A stretch of DNA of 64,000 nucleotides from Flavobacteriales bacterium UBA852. Lineage in GTDB: Bacteria > Bacteroidota > Bacteroidia > Flavobacteriales_E > Vicingaceae. The DNA is taken from positions 62,001 through 126,000 of the forward strand of contig DBGO01000015.1 of assembly GCA_002295925.1 (NCBI GenBank), given 5' to 3'. The translations under genes and the position numbers were made by a program. How positions within the stretch are numbered: the first letter of the stretch is position 1; each line of letters begins with the position of its first letter. The notes under the pieces are model-generated. The model was not told the DNA's origin, did no database searches, and saw only the letters and a program-made list of their open reading frames with translations. Shown one piece after another: positions 17,175 to 26,396 of this stretch.

Positions 17175-18485
17175 TTATACATCTGCTTTTATGTTGCTTT
17201 CAACCTTCATCAGTTGTTTTTTTACAAAAGTTGGGAGAGCAAATGCACCTTTATGGATATCTAAATTATAGTAGTTCAAATCGTTTTTATTTGTAAATTC
17301 TTCAATTCGCTCTTCGTTAATGTCTTTAACAGGATGCAAATTGCCTTTACTTGCCCATTGGAAACTCCACATACCTGTAGGATATGAAGTAGCAAAGTAT
17401 AAATAAACAAATGTGTTGTTTACACCAAAAGTATCGGCCAAACAACGATGCAAATCTACAAATGCATCATTATTAAACATGGGTGATTCGCCTTGAGCTA
17501 CCAAAATTCCGTCAGATTTCAATGCTTTTTTACAATCTTGATAAAATTCATCAGAAAATAACCCTTCGGCAGGACCAACAGGGTCGGAGCCGTCAACCAA
17601 AATAATATCGTATGTTTCGGGAGCAGCATTTTTCACAAACTCAATTCCGTCTTCAATACGCAAGTCTAATTTTGGATTATCAAATTCTTTCGATAAAGAA
17701 GGCAAGTGTTCTTTAGAAGCTTTTACTACTAATTCGTCAATTTCTACCATGGTAACTTTATCAACCGATGGATGTTTTAATACTTCTCTAATTGTTCCGC
17801 CGTCTCCGCCACCAATAACCAATATGTTTTTTGGGTTAGGATGAACGTTTATAGCCGGATGAGCAATCATTTCATGATAATGAGCTTCGTCTCTTTCGGT
17901 ACACATAACCATATTATCTATGGCAAGCATTTTACCGTATCCGTAAGTGTCGTAAATGCGTACCTTTTGGTATGGCGAAGTTTGGTCAAATAAAATCTCA
18001 CCGGTATGTCGTAATGAATAGGCCGAATTTTCATCTTTATCGGTAAACCACACATTACGGTTGTATTTTCCGGGGTTGATGTGATTTTTGGCTTTTTCGG
18101 CAATTTTTTCCACATCAAAATCAATACGCTCGAGCAGTTCGGTAGAGCCGCGACGAATTTCAAGAGCAGAATAATTTTTTGCCCCAAATTCTTTTTTTAG
18201 ATGATCGAAAGAAATCCAAGGATTAACCGTGTCGCCACAGGTAAATAAATCTACTGCGGCATATTGATACTCGGGCCAAGTGTGAATAGCTAAATGACTT
18301 TCTTGTATTACCACAACACCCGATACTCCGTAAGGAGAAAAATAATGAAAAGTGCTGTTTATAACTGTAGCACCGGCATTGTCGGCAGCATCAACCATTG
18401 ATGTTTCAATTTTTGCCACATCATTCATTACTTCGGGCGAACAGCCGAAAAATTCTACTAAAATATGTCTTCCTAATGAGCTCAT
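17175..18485 (-). CDS. speDE: Fused S-adenosylmethionine decarboxylase - spermidine synthase
   Basis: 436 residues. Residues 1-125 are a bacterial class 1b AdoMet decarboxylase: the self-cleavage serine that becomes pyruvoyl is Ser63 in QESHLAIHTW, with His68 and Cys83 at the positions known from the Thermotoga enzyme. Residues 150-425 are a complete aminopropyltransferase with GGGDGGTIRE (SAM-type site) and DGSDPVGPAEG (putrescine/acid loop). The fusion makes decarboxylated AdoMet and uses it at once to turn putrescine into spermidine. Processing would split the chain after Glu62 and leave the synthase attached to the alpha chain. The agmatinase-family gene follows directly. Confidence 0.95.
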   Translation of the reverse strand: MSSLGRHILVEFFGCSPEVMNDVAKIETSMVDAADNAGATVINSTFHYFSPYGVSGVVVIQESHLAIHTWPEYQYAAVDLFTCGDTVNPWISFDHLKKEFGAKNYSALEIRRGSTELLERIDFDVEKIAEKAKNHINPGKYNRNVWFTDKDENSAYSLRHTGEILFDQTSPYQKVRIYDTYGYGKMLAIDNMVMCTERDEAHYHEMIAHPAINVHPNPKNILVIGGGDGGTIREVLKHPSVDKVTMVEIDELVVKASKEHLPSLSKEFDNPKLDLRIEDGIEFVKNAAPETYDIILVDGSDPVGPAEGLFSDEFYQDCKKALKSDGILVAQGESPMFNNDAFVDLHRCLADTFGVNNTFVYLYFATSYPTGMWSFQWASKGNLHPVKDINEERIEEFTNKNDLNYYNLDIHKGAFALPTFVKKQLMKVESNIKADV

Positions 18486-18569
18486 TTTTTAAAATTTTGT
18501 GAAAGGCGAAATTACACAGGTTTTGGATATTAAATGTTAAAAATGTTACTTTATATGAATAAATTAATT

Positions 18570-19202
18570 TTAGAATTCATATTTAAAGTAGTCAGAAGGA
18601 ATTTCAAAAACCGAATCGTCGATTTTTTTCTTATCCACTTGGGTAATTTCCAACTTTGATTTCAGTTTGCCGTTTTTGTAATATTCTTCTGCCAAAATGG
18701 GTAAGTATCCGCGCGAAGCGGGAATTTGCAAGTAATATTGAGTTAAACGGTCTTTTTTTTGCCACAATAGCAATAATTGCAAGAAAAAATCATATTTACC
18801 GTCGGTTACCCAAAAAACGGCTTTGGTATCGAGTGCCGGATTGGAAACTGTCCATTTTTCGCAGGCAAAACCGTTAATTTTTTTGCTTTCTGTTGTTTTT
18901 CGGACAATAGACATCGAATAATCGCGCGATAATGTATTGGGTTGATAGTCGATATACACTTTTCGCAGATGATTGACCGCCAATATTGTTTGATTATTTA
19001 AATCGAAAAGCAAAGTGCCTTGAATTTCATTTTTGGTGTTAAGTTCATCAATACGAATAAGATTGTCTTTAACAAAATACTTGTAATAGGTGGTATCGCG
19101 ATAATTTATGCGCTCAATGGTCAGTTCGCCCTCAAAGGCAAATAATACGGATGCTTTGGCAATAAAGAGCAACAATGTGATGGTTTGCAAAAATCGTTTC
19201 AT
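18570..19202 (-). CDS. DUF4412-like secreted protein
   Basis: 210 residues from the ATG at 19202. The frame extends 58 codons further upstream, but that would cross into the yraN gene on the other strand and the signal peptide MKRFLQTITLLLFIAKASVLFAF begins here. The mature part is beta-rich with a conserved NGFACEKWTV segment (about residue 122) typical of DUF4412, a LolA-like half-barrel family in Bacteroidota. It is probably periplasmic; its function is unknown. Divergent from yraN with 47 bases between. Confidence 0.75.
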   Translation of the reverse strand: MKRFLQTITLLLFIAKASVLFAFEGELTIERINYRDTTYYKYFVKDNLIRIDELNTKNEIQGTLLFDLNNQTILAVNHLRKVYIDYQPNTLSRDYSMSIVRKTTESKKINGFACEKWTVSNPALDTKAVFWVTDGKYDFFLQLLLLWQKKDRLTQYYLQIPASRGYLPILAEEYYKNGKLKSKLEITQVDKKKIDDSVFEIPSDYFKYEF

Positions 19203-19213
19203 TTGTTTTTGTC

Positions 19214-19221
19214 TATCTTTG
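19214..19221 (+). promoter_or_regulatory. Bacteroidota -7 element before yraN
   Basis: TATCTTTG matches TAnnTTTG and sits 28 bases before the yraN ATG. A TTTG at 19184 is 26 bases upstream, longer than the usual 17-23, so only the -7 element is supported. Confidence 0.4.
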
Positions 19222-19249
19222 AAGAGGGCTAATTTACAAAAAAATACCA

Positions 19250-19621
19250 ATGGCATTACACAATGAAACCGGTAAAAAAGGCGAGCAAGTGGCATTAAAG
19301 TATTTAATGCACAACGGTTACCGGATATTGGCAACGAATTGGCAATACAAAAAGTTTGAAATTGATTTAATTGCACAAATAGGTGATGAGTTGATATTTG
19401 TTGAGGTTAAAACCAGAAAAAATAAATTTTTTGGCGAAGCAAAAGACGCCGTGACACCCAAAAAACAACAACATTTGATAGAAGGTGCAGAGCATTATAT
19501 GGAACAAAATGATTTAGATGCAGAAGCCCGGTTTGATGTTATTTGTGTGTATTACGACATAAATCACCCTGCCGAACCCGAAGTAGAGCACATTGTAGAT
19601 GCTTTTGGTGCAGAATGGTAA
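19250..19621 (+). CDS. yraN: YraN family (UPF0102) endonuclease-like protein
   Basis: 123 residues. It has the full family pattern: GEQVALKYLMHNGYRILATNW, then the nuclease-like core FEIDLIAQIGDELIFVEVKTR with the D-x(n)-ExK motif of restriction-endonuclease-fold enzymes. The family may be a DNA-processing (resolvase-like) nuclease, but its role is not established. It ends 3 bases from the convergent SGNH hydrolase gene. Confidence 0.93.
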   Translation: MALHNETGKKGEQVALKYLMHNGYRILATNWQYKKFEIDLIAQIGDELIFVEVKTRKNKFFGEAKDAVTPKKQQHLIEGAEHYMEQNDLDAEARFDVICVYYDINHPAEPEVEHIVDAFGAEW

Positions 19622-19624
19622 TAA

Positions 19625-21265
19625 TTACCGCACAATCACTTTCTTAACGGAAGTTAAGTTTTCATTTTCCCAAATTTGAAGAATATAAATGCCTTTTTCT
19701 TTTAGAGTTACAGCATTTACATTTTGCCATTTTTGAATGAGTTTACCGTCTATGCTGAATGCTTTTATTTGCACGTTTGCCAATGGATTAGTGCCCGAAA
19801 TATGAAACAGTCCTTTGCTTGGATTAGGAAAAACGGAGATGTTGTTATTGCTTTGTGTTTCCGCTATGATACGATTGCTCGAAAGTAAAGTTGGATTAAG
19901 TAATATAAACGGTTTATGATTTGAATGGGCGTTGGCAAAGCGAATAGCTTTATTGCCGGCAATATTCGGAAATGAAATTTGTATTTGCGTAACACCGTTT
20001 TTGTTTACCCAATTTTCAACTGCCGAATCCAAATCTATACGAATCCAATATTCGTTTCCTGCAAGTGTGCCGTAATGACATGGTGATGAAAATTCTACCG
20101 TTGCTGTATCCGAAAAATCACCGGTTTCCAATGCTTGATTTTGCCCAAACCAACCTTTTTTAACCTTTATTTTCACCGCATAATTATCAAACAAATTTTC
20201 TGTTACACTGTCGGCACGAAGAAAAAGTTGTAAGGAATGCAATAGGGTATCTTGCGGAATGGGTGAAGTATTGAAAGAAAATTGCAAACTGTAATTATTG
20301 CCCGAAATGTTGCCAGCCCAAGCAGTTGTGTCGGTTATAGAGCTATTACCTGAACCCGAACCAAGCGTATCGGCAAAAATTTTATACTTGGCTTTATTGG
20401 TTATGGCGTTGAAATAGTAATGTTCAAATTGATAAGCAACAAACAGTTTGTATCCGGTAGAATTTAGGTGAAAACTGTCAAAACCACCCGAGCCCAAAGC
20501 ATCTTTTGGCGAAGGATAATCGGGGAAGCCGCCCGGCAGTGGTGCTGTATAGGGTGGATATGTCCCGTAAGGGGCAACAGTTAATGGTGTAGTTTGACCG
20601 TAATGGTATTGCATCAATCCACGACAATCTACAGTAGATACATTAGGTTTTGATGCACAGTAATTTTGCAGTTTTACCATATAGTCGGAAAGAACGGTGT
20701 TGATTTGCAAAAAATCGGGGAACCCCATACTTTGCCAAGTATCGTAAAAAGGATGGAGCGGATTGGTCGCCGTTTCGCCAAAATTGGGGTAATCGTAAGC
20801 CGAAATAAAAATTTCCAAATTAGGGTTGGTTTGCAAAATATATTGCACAATGCTGTCTAAACGCAGCAGAGCATCCGTAAGCATAGAATCGGTTTGTTGG
20901 CTCGTCATAGATACATTCCAGTCGCCCAGCATATCATTGCCTCCCAAACTGATATGCACAAACTCTATGGATGGATTGTTTTGAATAGCGTCTACAACTT
21001 CTTGTTTTTTGGCCGGCTCCAAAAAAGTGTGGGTTTCGGCTCCGTTAATACTCAAATTTAGGTTTGAATACAGGTTTAGGTCAGACAGTCCGTATTGTTC
21101 CAATGCTTTATTGTGCGAAGTATAGGTAAACATAAAAAACGCCCAACTGTCGCCAATGAGTAAAATTTTGTCGTTTGAATGAGAAGCGTTGCATTGAGCA
21201 TTAACTTTATTAAAAGAAATAAAATTTAAGGATGCAAACAGTAAAGTGAAAATTATATTTTTCAT
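19625..21265 (-). CDS. SGNH/GDSL-family secreted hydrolase with T9SS sorting domain
   Basis: 546 residues. A signal peptide (about 1-23) is followed by an SGNH hydrolase domain: block I LIGDSWAFF (Ser), block III SLGGNDML, and block V DSFHLNSTGY with the Asp/His pair (about residues 30-275). A middle beta domain (about 290-460) and a type A type IX sorting domain (about 475-546, VFPNPSKGLFHIS to the end) complete it. It is exported by Sec, then carried across the outer membrane by the T9SS. The serine esterase probably acts on lipids or acetylated polysaccharide outside the cell; substrate unknown. Confidence 0.88.
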   Translation of the reverse strand: MKNIIFTLLFASLNFISFNKVNAQCNASHSNDKILLIGDSWAFFMFTYTSHNKALEQYGLSDLNLYSNLNLSINGAETHTFLEPAKKQEVVDAIQNNPSIEFVHISLGGNDMLGDWNVSMTSQQTDSMLTDALLRLDSIVQYILQTNPNLEIFISAYDYPNFGETATNPLHPFYDTWQSMGFPDFLQINTVLSDYMVKLQNYCASKPNVSTVDCRGLMQYHYGQTTPLTVAPYGTYPPYTAPLPGGFPDYPSPKDALGSGGFDSFHLNSTGYKLFVAYQFEHYYFNAITNKAKYKIFADTLGSGSGNSSITDTTAWAGNISGNNYSLQFSFNTSPIPQDTLLHSLQLFLRADSVTENLFDNYAVKIKVKKGWFGQNQALETGDFSDTATVEFSSPCHYGTLAGNEYWIRIDLDSAVENWVNKNGVTQIQISFPNIAGNKAIRFANAHSNHKPFILLNPTLLSSNRIIAETQSNNNISVFPNPSKGLFHISGTNPLANVQIKAFSIDGKLIQKWQNVNAVTLKEKGIYILQIWENENLTSVKKVIVR

Positions 21266-21324
21266 AGCCGGTAGTTAGATTGTTAACGACATCTAAGCTA
21301 TGAAATATTTTTTAATTCAAAAAA

Positions 21325-21930
21325 CTACTTTTCGTAAAAATGCATTTCTTTTACATATTTGTAAACCGGGTCGGTAAGTAAGTAGCGAACGTCTTTTTTG
21401 TTTTTGATGGCTTGTCGAATAAAACTTGCCGAAACTTTCATAACCGGAGCATCACAAAGGTGTACGTGAGGATGTGTCATTAATTTGGATGGCGAATAAG
21501 GTTTGTTTTCTTCACGCTCTTGCTCGGTAAGTGCTCTCGGATAAACGTAGATATGATGATTTTCGATGATTTGTTCGTAATTCATCCATTTGTGCAGTGT
21601 GCGCAAATTATCTTCGCCCATAATGAGTGAAAACTCGTGCTGCGGAAATTTTTCTTTTAAATAAGTAAGCGTATGAACGGTGTAAGATGGTTTGGGTAAT
21701 TCAAATTCAATATTGCTTACCTCAATCTTGTCGTTATCTTCTACGGCAATGCGGGCAAGAGCCAACCGATGATAGTCGGCAAGGAGAGATGATTTTTTCT
21801 TCAACGGATTTTGAGGTGTTACCACCATCCAAACTTTTTCCAAATCGGTAAAATCGGCCATGTAGTTGGCTATAATTAAATGCCCAACATGTATAGGGTT
21901 GAAAGTACCGAAATATAGACCGATTTTCAC
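21325..21930 (-). CDS. nadD: Nicotinate-nucleotide adenylyltransferase
   Basis: 201 residues, full length. The nucleotidyltransferase motif GTFNPIHVGH is at residues 8-17 and the second ATP motif is KVSASFIRQAI near 175. It adenylates nicotinate mononucleotide in NAD synthesis in the cytoplasm. It follows gmk by 11 bases and the yicC-gmk-nadD order on the minus strand is common in Bacteroidota. Confidence 0.96.
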   Translation of the reverse strand: MKIGLYFGTFNPIHVGHLIIANYMADFTDLEKVWMVVTPQNPLKKKSSLLADYHRLALARIAVEDNDKIEVSNIEFELPKPSYTVHTLTYLKEKFPQHEFSLIMGEDNLRTLHKWMNYEQIIENHHIYVYPRALTEQEREENKPYSPSKLMTHPHVHLCDAPVMKVSASFIRQAIKNKKDVRYLLTDPVYKYVKEMHFYEK

Positions 21931-21941
21931 AATAAAATTTA

Positions 21942-22526
21942 TTAAAGTGCTAAAAATGTTTTTACATAAAGATAAACTTCTTTTTGGGCTTTTTCCAAAT
22001 CGTCGTTTACCACAATGGTATCAAACCATTTGGAATATTCCATTTCTTTTGCCGCTTTTTCAATACGTTGTTTTATTTTTTCTTCGTTTTCGGTGCCGCG
22101 TTTACGTAAACGTTTTTTCAATTCTTCAATAGATGGCGGTTGAATGAAAATTGCCAATGCTTTTTCGCCAAAATATTTGGTAAGACTGATGCCGCCTTCA
22201 ACATCTACATCAAACAATACATTTTTGCCGTCTTTCCAAATGCGCTCAATTTCCGATTTTAAAGTTCCGTAATAAACACCTTCGTACACTTCTTCCCACT
22301 CAATAAATTCATCGTTTTCTATTTTTTGCTTAAATTCTTCAACGGTCAAAAAATAATAATCTTTACCGTCAATTTCGCCGGGGCGTTTTTCGCGCGTGGT
22401 GGCACTAACCGAAAATTCAAGATTCAGTTCGGGTTTTTGCAATAAAAATTTTGCGATGGATGTTTTTCCCGAGCCCGAGGGCGCACAAAGGATAACACAT
22501 TTTCCGTTGTTGTATTCTCCGGTCAT
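21942..22526 (-). CDS. gmk: Guanylate kinase
   Basis: 194 residues. P-loop APSGSGKTS at about 15-23, GMP-binding TTREKRPGEIDGKDYYFL, and the lid/arginine segment KRLRKRGTENEEKIKQRI. It phosphorylates GMP to GDP. The start overlaps the yicC stop by 4 bases, so translation is coupled. Length and motifs are canonical. Confidence 0.97.
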   Translation of the reverse strand: MTGEYNNGKCVILCAPSGSGKTSIAKFLLQKPELNLEFSVSATTREKRPGEIDGKDYYFLTVEEFKQKIENDEFIEWEEVYEGVYYGTLKSEIERIWKDGKNVLFDVDVEGGISLTKYFGEKALAIFIQPPSIEELKKRLRKRGTENEEKIKQRIEKAAKEMEYSKWFDTIVVNDDLEKAQKEVYLYVKTFLAL

Positions 22527-23389
22527 AATATATTTAAAATTTGTTCTTTAATTTTTTCCAATTCATCTTTCATTTGCACCACTATTTTTTGTATTTCGTG
22601 GTGGTTGGCTTTTGAGCCCATGGTGTTTATTTCGCGCCCGATTTCTTGTGCTATAAAACCAAGTTTTTTTCCGCAAGGAAATTCGTTTTGCATGGTTTCG
22701 GTAAAATAGTGACAATGGTTTTGCAAACGTACTTTTTCTTCCGATATATCAAGCTTTTCGATGTAAAAAATCAGTTCTTGTTCCAAACGGTTTTCATCGT
22801 AGGCAATTTCTTTTTTTGAGAAATTATCAATAATTTTTTGTTTGATTTTTGCTGTTCGTTCCTCTTCGTAATCGGGTATTTGGGTTAATAGTTTTAAAAT
22901 TTGTTCAATACCTTGAGTAAGAATTTTCTCCAAAACAGCACCTTCTTGTTTTCTAAATGCGTTGAGCTCTTCTATTGCCGCCAACAGTGTGTTTTGCAAA
23001 ATTTCCCATTCTTGTTCCGAAACGGATTGTTGTTCGGCTTTTAATACATCCGGAAATTTGGAAATCACCTGAATATAGTCCGGTTTAGCAGTGTCTATAT
23101 CGTTTTCGAGAGCTTTCAGTTGGTTATAATAATTCAAGAAAAGCTCATTGTTAATTTTATAATTCGATTCGCCCGATATCCATTCTACATATATTCCGGC
23201 ATCAATTTTTCCGCGAAATAGTTTTTGAGCTATAAGGTTACGAAATATAATTTCTTTTTCTTTGTAAGCCGATGGCAGCCGCAAGTTAATATCGGTTTGT
23301 TTACTGTTGAGCGAACGCAGTTCGATGGTTATCTTTTTGTTGTCGGCAGTGGAAACGGCTCTGCCAAAGCCCGTCATTGAGTAAATCAT
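22523..23389 (-). CDS. yicC: YicC/YloC family endoribonuclease
   Basis: 288 residues from the ATG at 23389. The frame opens 17 codons earlier but a -7 promoter element lies inside that extension, and the family begins IYSMTGFGRA as seen here. The N-terminal YicC domain and C-terminal DUF1732 domain (GREINTMGSKANHHEIQKIVVQMKDELEKIKEQ, given as its landmark GSKANH) are complete. Homologues cleave RNA endonucleolytically. It heads the yicC-gmk-nadD operon. Confidence 0.93.
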   Translation of the reverse strand: MIYSMTGFGRAVSTADNKKITIELRSLNSKQTDINLRLPSAYKEKEIIFRNLIAQKLFRGKIDAGIYVEWISGESNYKINNELFLNYYNQLKALENDIDTAKPDYIQVISKFPDVLKAEQQSVSEQEWEILQNTLLAAIEELNAFRKQEGAVLEKILTQGIEQILKLLTQIPDYEEERTAKIKQKIIDNFSKKEIAYDENRLEQELIFYIEKLDISEEKVRLQNHCHYFTETMQNEFPCGKKLGFIAQEIGREINTMGSKANHHEIQKIVVQMKDELEKIKEQILNIL

Positions 23390-23407
23390 GCAGTACAATA
23401 ATTTTGA

Positions 23408-23415
23408 CAAATTTA
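23408..23415 (-). promoter_or_regulatory. Bacteroidota -7 element before yicC
   Basis: TAAATTTG on the minus strand, 19 bases before the ATG at 23389. It supports that start over the longer reading frame. No good -33 box is visible. Confidence 0.4.
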
Positions 23416-23565
23416 GCAATACTTCATTACCATTACTCATTTAACCGATAAAATTCAGTTATCTATAAAAAAGTGTAGTTTATATGTAAAAAACAGTGCA
23501 TCGGTATAAAAGTTTTATGGTTATATTAAAAAAATGTGCAAATTAGTAATGTGAAATTTTAGCAA

Positions 23566-23967
23566 ATGGCTCAAAACTTATACATACCATCTACGCACAA
23601 TACACCTGAGATTGATTTTAATCTCGATAAAGGAGTGTTTAAAATTTGCGGAAAATCTGTGATGGAAGATGTTGAAGAGTTTTTTGAACCGGTTATCGAA
23701 TGGCTGGATGAAAATATTGAATCGACCAATTTACCCTTGAAGTTTGTTTTTAATATGGAATATTTCAATATTGCCAGTTCTAAACGCTTGTTGTTCATTT
23801 TATATAAAATAAATGATTTTCACGCACAAGGAAAAGATGTTGTAATAGAATGGAATTTTTGCGAAGAAGATGAAGATATGAAAGAAGTGGGCGAAGATTT
23901 TGCATGTATGATAAACGTTCCGTTTGAGTTCAACAGTTATACTTCGGAAGATTTATTGAACAATTAA
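23566..23967 (+). CDS. siaC: SiaC family (DUF1987) regulatory phosphoprotein
   Basis: 133 residues, the full DUF1987 length. It has the fold pattern of STAS-like proteins: TPEIDFNLDKGVFKICGKS at the start, then FNMEYFNIASSKRLLFILY with the threonine/serine region that is phosphorylated in SiaC. In Pseudomonas, SiaC binds a diguanylate cyclase and is switched by the SiaA phosphatase and SiaB kinase. None of those partners is in the window, so this is an orphan member. It ends 3 bases from the convergent oxidoreductase gene. Confidence 0.85.
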   Translation: MAQNLYIPSTHNTPEIDFNLDKGVFKICGKSVMEDVEEFFEPVIEWLDENIESTNLPLKFVFNMEYFNIASSKRLLFILYKINDFHAQGKDVVIEWNFCEEDEDMKEVGEDFACMINVPFEFNSYTSEDLLNN

Positions 23968-23970
23968 TCT

Positions 23971-25035
23971 CTATTTTTCAAAACGCTTTAAACTGATTTC
24001 TTTTTCTGCCGGAATATTATTTATTTCGGCCAGGGCAAATTGATGTGCCAACCATGGTGCAATCATTACGCCTTTTGTTCCCAAACCGTTAAAAATGCCA
24101 ATCTTAGGGTTGTTTGCCAAAAAGCCAATTACCGGTCTTCGATCTCTCACAGTGGGCCGGATTTGTGCTTGATGCTTATTAATTGTTACTTTAAAATTTG
24201 AAAATTTATAAAATTTTTCGAGCAATTCATTTTTTGCTTTTTCGGTAGGGCAAGTGTTAAGTTCTTTCCATTCATACGTTGCACCCAGTTTGTAATCGGT
24301 AATGTGTTTTAAGAAAAATATATTTTTAGATACCTCTTCATTAAAACGAATGGCATTATTGGGTTGAACGCTTAAAACCTCACCTTTGGTAAGTTTAAAA
24401 ATATTAAGCGATTTAAAAAATGGATTTTCGGCATCTTGCCATCCTTGACAAAAAACAATTTTTTTTGCTTTTATTCCCTTGTATGTAATGTGGTTTTGGG
24501 CAATAGAAAGCGCGCCGGATTGAAAATCATCGTTTCGGAAAGCGTTTTGGGCAATTAATAATTTTTTTACGGTATCTAAATACGTGTTTGTATCTAAAAA
24601 TCCGGCTTGCAATACTTTGCCGTAGCCAAATGATGTTTGAAAGTTTTTATTGAAATCACCTTTTTTTGGTTCAGAAAGATAATCGATCAGGTGAGGCTCG
24701 TTGCATTGCTGTTGCCAAAAGTTGTATTCATCTTCATTGGTAAAAATGCGGTAAATGATACGGTTGTGGAGCAATTTTACATTTTGCCGCTTTTCAATTT
24801 CTTGATAAAAATGATGGGCAAAAGGCAAAAGGGTGTTTACCTTCCAGCTTAGAGTAAGGCGTTTGAAAACAATGGGATTTATGATTCCTGCCGCCACACG
24901 CGACGAATTATTTTTGTTTTCATTATCAATGACAAAAACTTTTTGGTTGTGTTGTAAAAGAGTGTAAGCCAGGGTGCTGCCTGCCAATCCTTGACCGACA
25001 ATTAAATAGTCATATATTTTTTGTTGTGTACTCAT
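23971..25035 (-). CDS. FAD-dependent oxidoreductase (DAO/MnmC-C-like)
   Basis: 354 residues from the ATG at 25035. The frame opens 15 codons earlier, but that would put the start inside the terminator hairpin at 25064-25090. The dinucleotide fold is at the N-terminus (YLIVGQGLAGSTLAYTLL) and the DAO family ends with RPTVRDRRPVIGFL and GLGTKGVMIAPWLA. It probably oxidises an amine or amino acid with FAD. Similarity in layout to the C-terminal domain of MnmC is noticeable, but no methyltransferase half is fused. The substrate is unknown. Confidence 0.83.
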   Translation of the reverse strand: MSTQQKIYDYLIVGQGLAGSTLAYTLLQHNQKVFVIDNENKNNSSRVAAGIINPIVFKRLTLSWKVNTLLPFAHHFYQEIEKRQNVKLLHNRIIYRIFTNEDEYNFWQQQCNEPHLIDYLSEPKKGDFNKNFQTSFGYGKVLQAGFLDTNTYLDTVKKLLIAQNAFRNDDFQSGALSIAQNHITYKGIKAKKIVFCQGWQDAENPFFKSLNIFKLTKGEVLSVQPNNAIRFNEEVSKNIFFLKHITDYKLGATYEWKELNTCPTEKAKNELLEKFYKFSNFKVTINKHQAQIRPTVRDRRPVIGFLANNPKIGIFNGLGTKGVMIAPWLAHQFALAEINNIPAEKEISLKRFEK

Positions 25036-25063
25036 TAAACCGAAAAACAAATCTACAATAAAA

Positions 25064-25090
25064 AACTCCCGATTATACAAATCGGGAGTT
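25064..25090 (-). terminator. Intrinsic terminator after the SQR gene
   Basis: Ten-base-pair stem AACTCCCGAT/ATCGGGAGTT with a 7-base loop, followed on the minus strand by six T. It lies 27 bases beyond the stop of the sulfide:quinone oxidoreductase gene and just before the start of the FAD oxidoreductase, separating the two units. Confidence 0.88.
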
Positions 25091-25116
25091 TTAAGAATAG
25101 GTTGGGAAATGAAATA

Positions 25117-26370
25117 TTACATTTTTCCGCGAAGCATCTTGTTCCAGTATAAATAGGGAAGTCCGTATTTTTTCAAAATCCACATGCTCCAACGTTCTTT
25201 GCTGGTATCTACAAATTTAGATAATAACGGATCGGAATCGCGCACATTGTTGTATTTGAATTCTGCCAACAACATTTTGCCGTATCCTGTAACCAACGGA
25301 CAAGAAGAGTAACCTTCGTATTTTTTATCCCCCAATTTATGGTCTTTCATTAAATGTAAAATGTTGCCTACTACCACAGGAGCCTGCTTACGAACGGCAG
25401 CACCTGTTTTGGCTGTTGGTAAGGCTGCTACATCGCCTAATCCAAAAATGTTGGGGTATTTTTTGTGTTGCAAGGTGTTAATATCAACATCCAACCAACC
25501 GTCGGCATTGGCAAGGGGAGAGTTTCTTACAAAATCAGGTGTCGATTGTGGTGGAGCCAAATGCAACATTTCAAAAGGTATTTTTACTTGCATGTCGCCT
25601 TCTACTTGCTCTTGAATTTCGGGCATTTCGTTTATTACACAGGCATTGTCTCCACTTTGAGCCAATTTGAAATGTGCTATTTTTTTATCGCCTTCAATTT
25701 CTGTTAATACATAGTTGAATTTTGTAATAATACCTTTCTTTTGTACGATACGCTCCAATTCTTCTTTAAAAGGAGAAACACCGAAAATCACACTTCCGGG
25801 AGTGGCAAATATAATTTGTGATTTATCTCTAACACCGGTTTTACGAAAATACTCGTCGGCGAGATACATAATTTTTTGTGGAGCACCACCACATTTAATA
25901 GGTGTTGTCGGTTGAGTGAAAATAGCATTTCCGCCTTTGAACTCTTGTAAAACTTTCCAAGTATATTCGGGGTCAACATAATTTGAGCAAACTCCGTTTT
26001 TACCAATACTTTCTTTCAATCCTTTAATACCGTCAAGGTTGATTTGAATTCCGGGTGCTACAACCAAATAATCATACGTATATTCTTCGCCGTCTTTAGT
26101 GATTACTTTATTATTTTCGGGGTCAAATTTATCGGCATATTTTTTTATCCAATCTACTTTTTCGGGAATAAAATCTTTTTCGGGGCGAACTGTTTTTTTC
26201 ATATCGTATGTTCCTGCACCAACAAGTGTCCATGCCGGTTGATACCAGTGTTTTTCAGAAGGTTCAATCAATCCAATGGAAATGTTTTTATCTTTGTTGC
26301 GTAACTGTGCGGCTGTCATTATTCCGGCAGTTCCGCCACCTATTATCAGTATATTGTAATGTTTTGCCAT
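25117..26370 (-). CDS. sqr: Sulfide:quinone oxidoreductase, type II (SQOR-like)
   Basis: 417 residues. FAD-binding GGGTAGIMTA at residues 11-20, the second dinucleotide region near VVAPGIQ, and the two redox cysteines of type II SQR: Cys160 in TPIKCGGAPQ and Cys357 in SSCPLVTGYGKM. The third cysteine of type I enzymes is absent, as in mitochondrial SQOR. The enzyme oxidises sulfide at the inner membrane, passes electrons to menaquinone and hands sulfur to a small acceptor as persulfide. Two rhodaneses upstream could process that product. A short TAnnTTTG element and an inverted repeat precede it. A terminator follows. Confidence 0.92.
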   Translation of the reverse strand: MAKHYNILIIGGGTAGIMTAAQLRNKDKNISIGLIEPSEKHWYQPAWTLVGAGTYDMKKTVRPEKDFIPEKVDWIKKYADKFDPENNKVITKDGEEYTYDYLVVAPGIQINLDGIKGLKESIGKNGVCSNYVDPEYTWKVLQEFKGGNAIFTQPTTPIKCGGAPQKIMYLADEYFRKTGVRDKSQIIFATPGSVIFGVSPFKEELERIVQKKGIITKFNYVLTEIEGDKKIAHFKLAQSGDNACVINEMPEIQEQVEGDMQVKIPFEMLHLAPPQSTPDFVRNSPLANADGWLDVDINTLQHKKYPNIFGLGDVAALPTAKTGAAVRKQAPVVVGNILHLMKDHKLGDKKYEGYSSCPLVTGYGKMLLAEFKYNNVRDSDPLLSKFVDTSKERWSMWILKKYGLPYLYWNKMLRGKM

Positions 26371-26396
26371 AATTAATTGATTTAAAGGTTAATACT

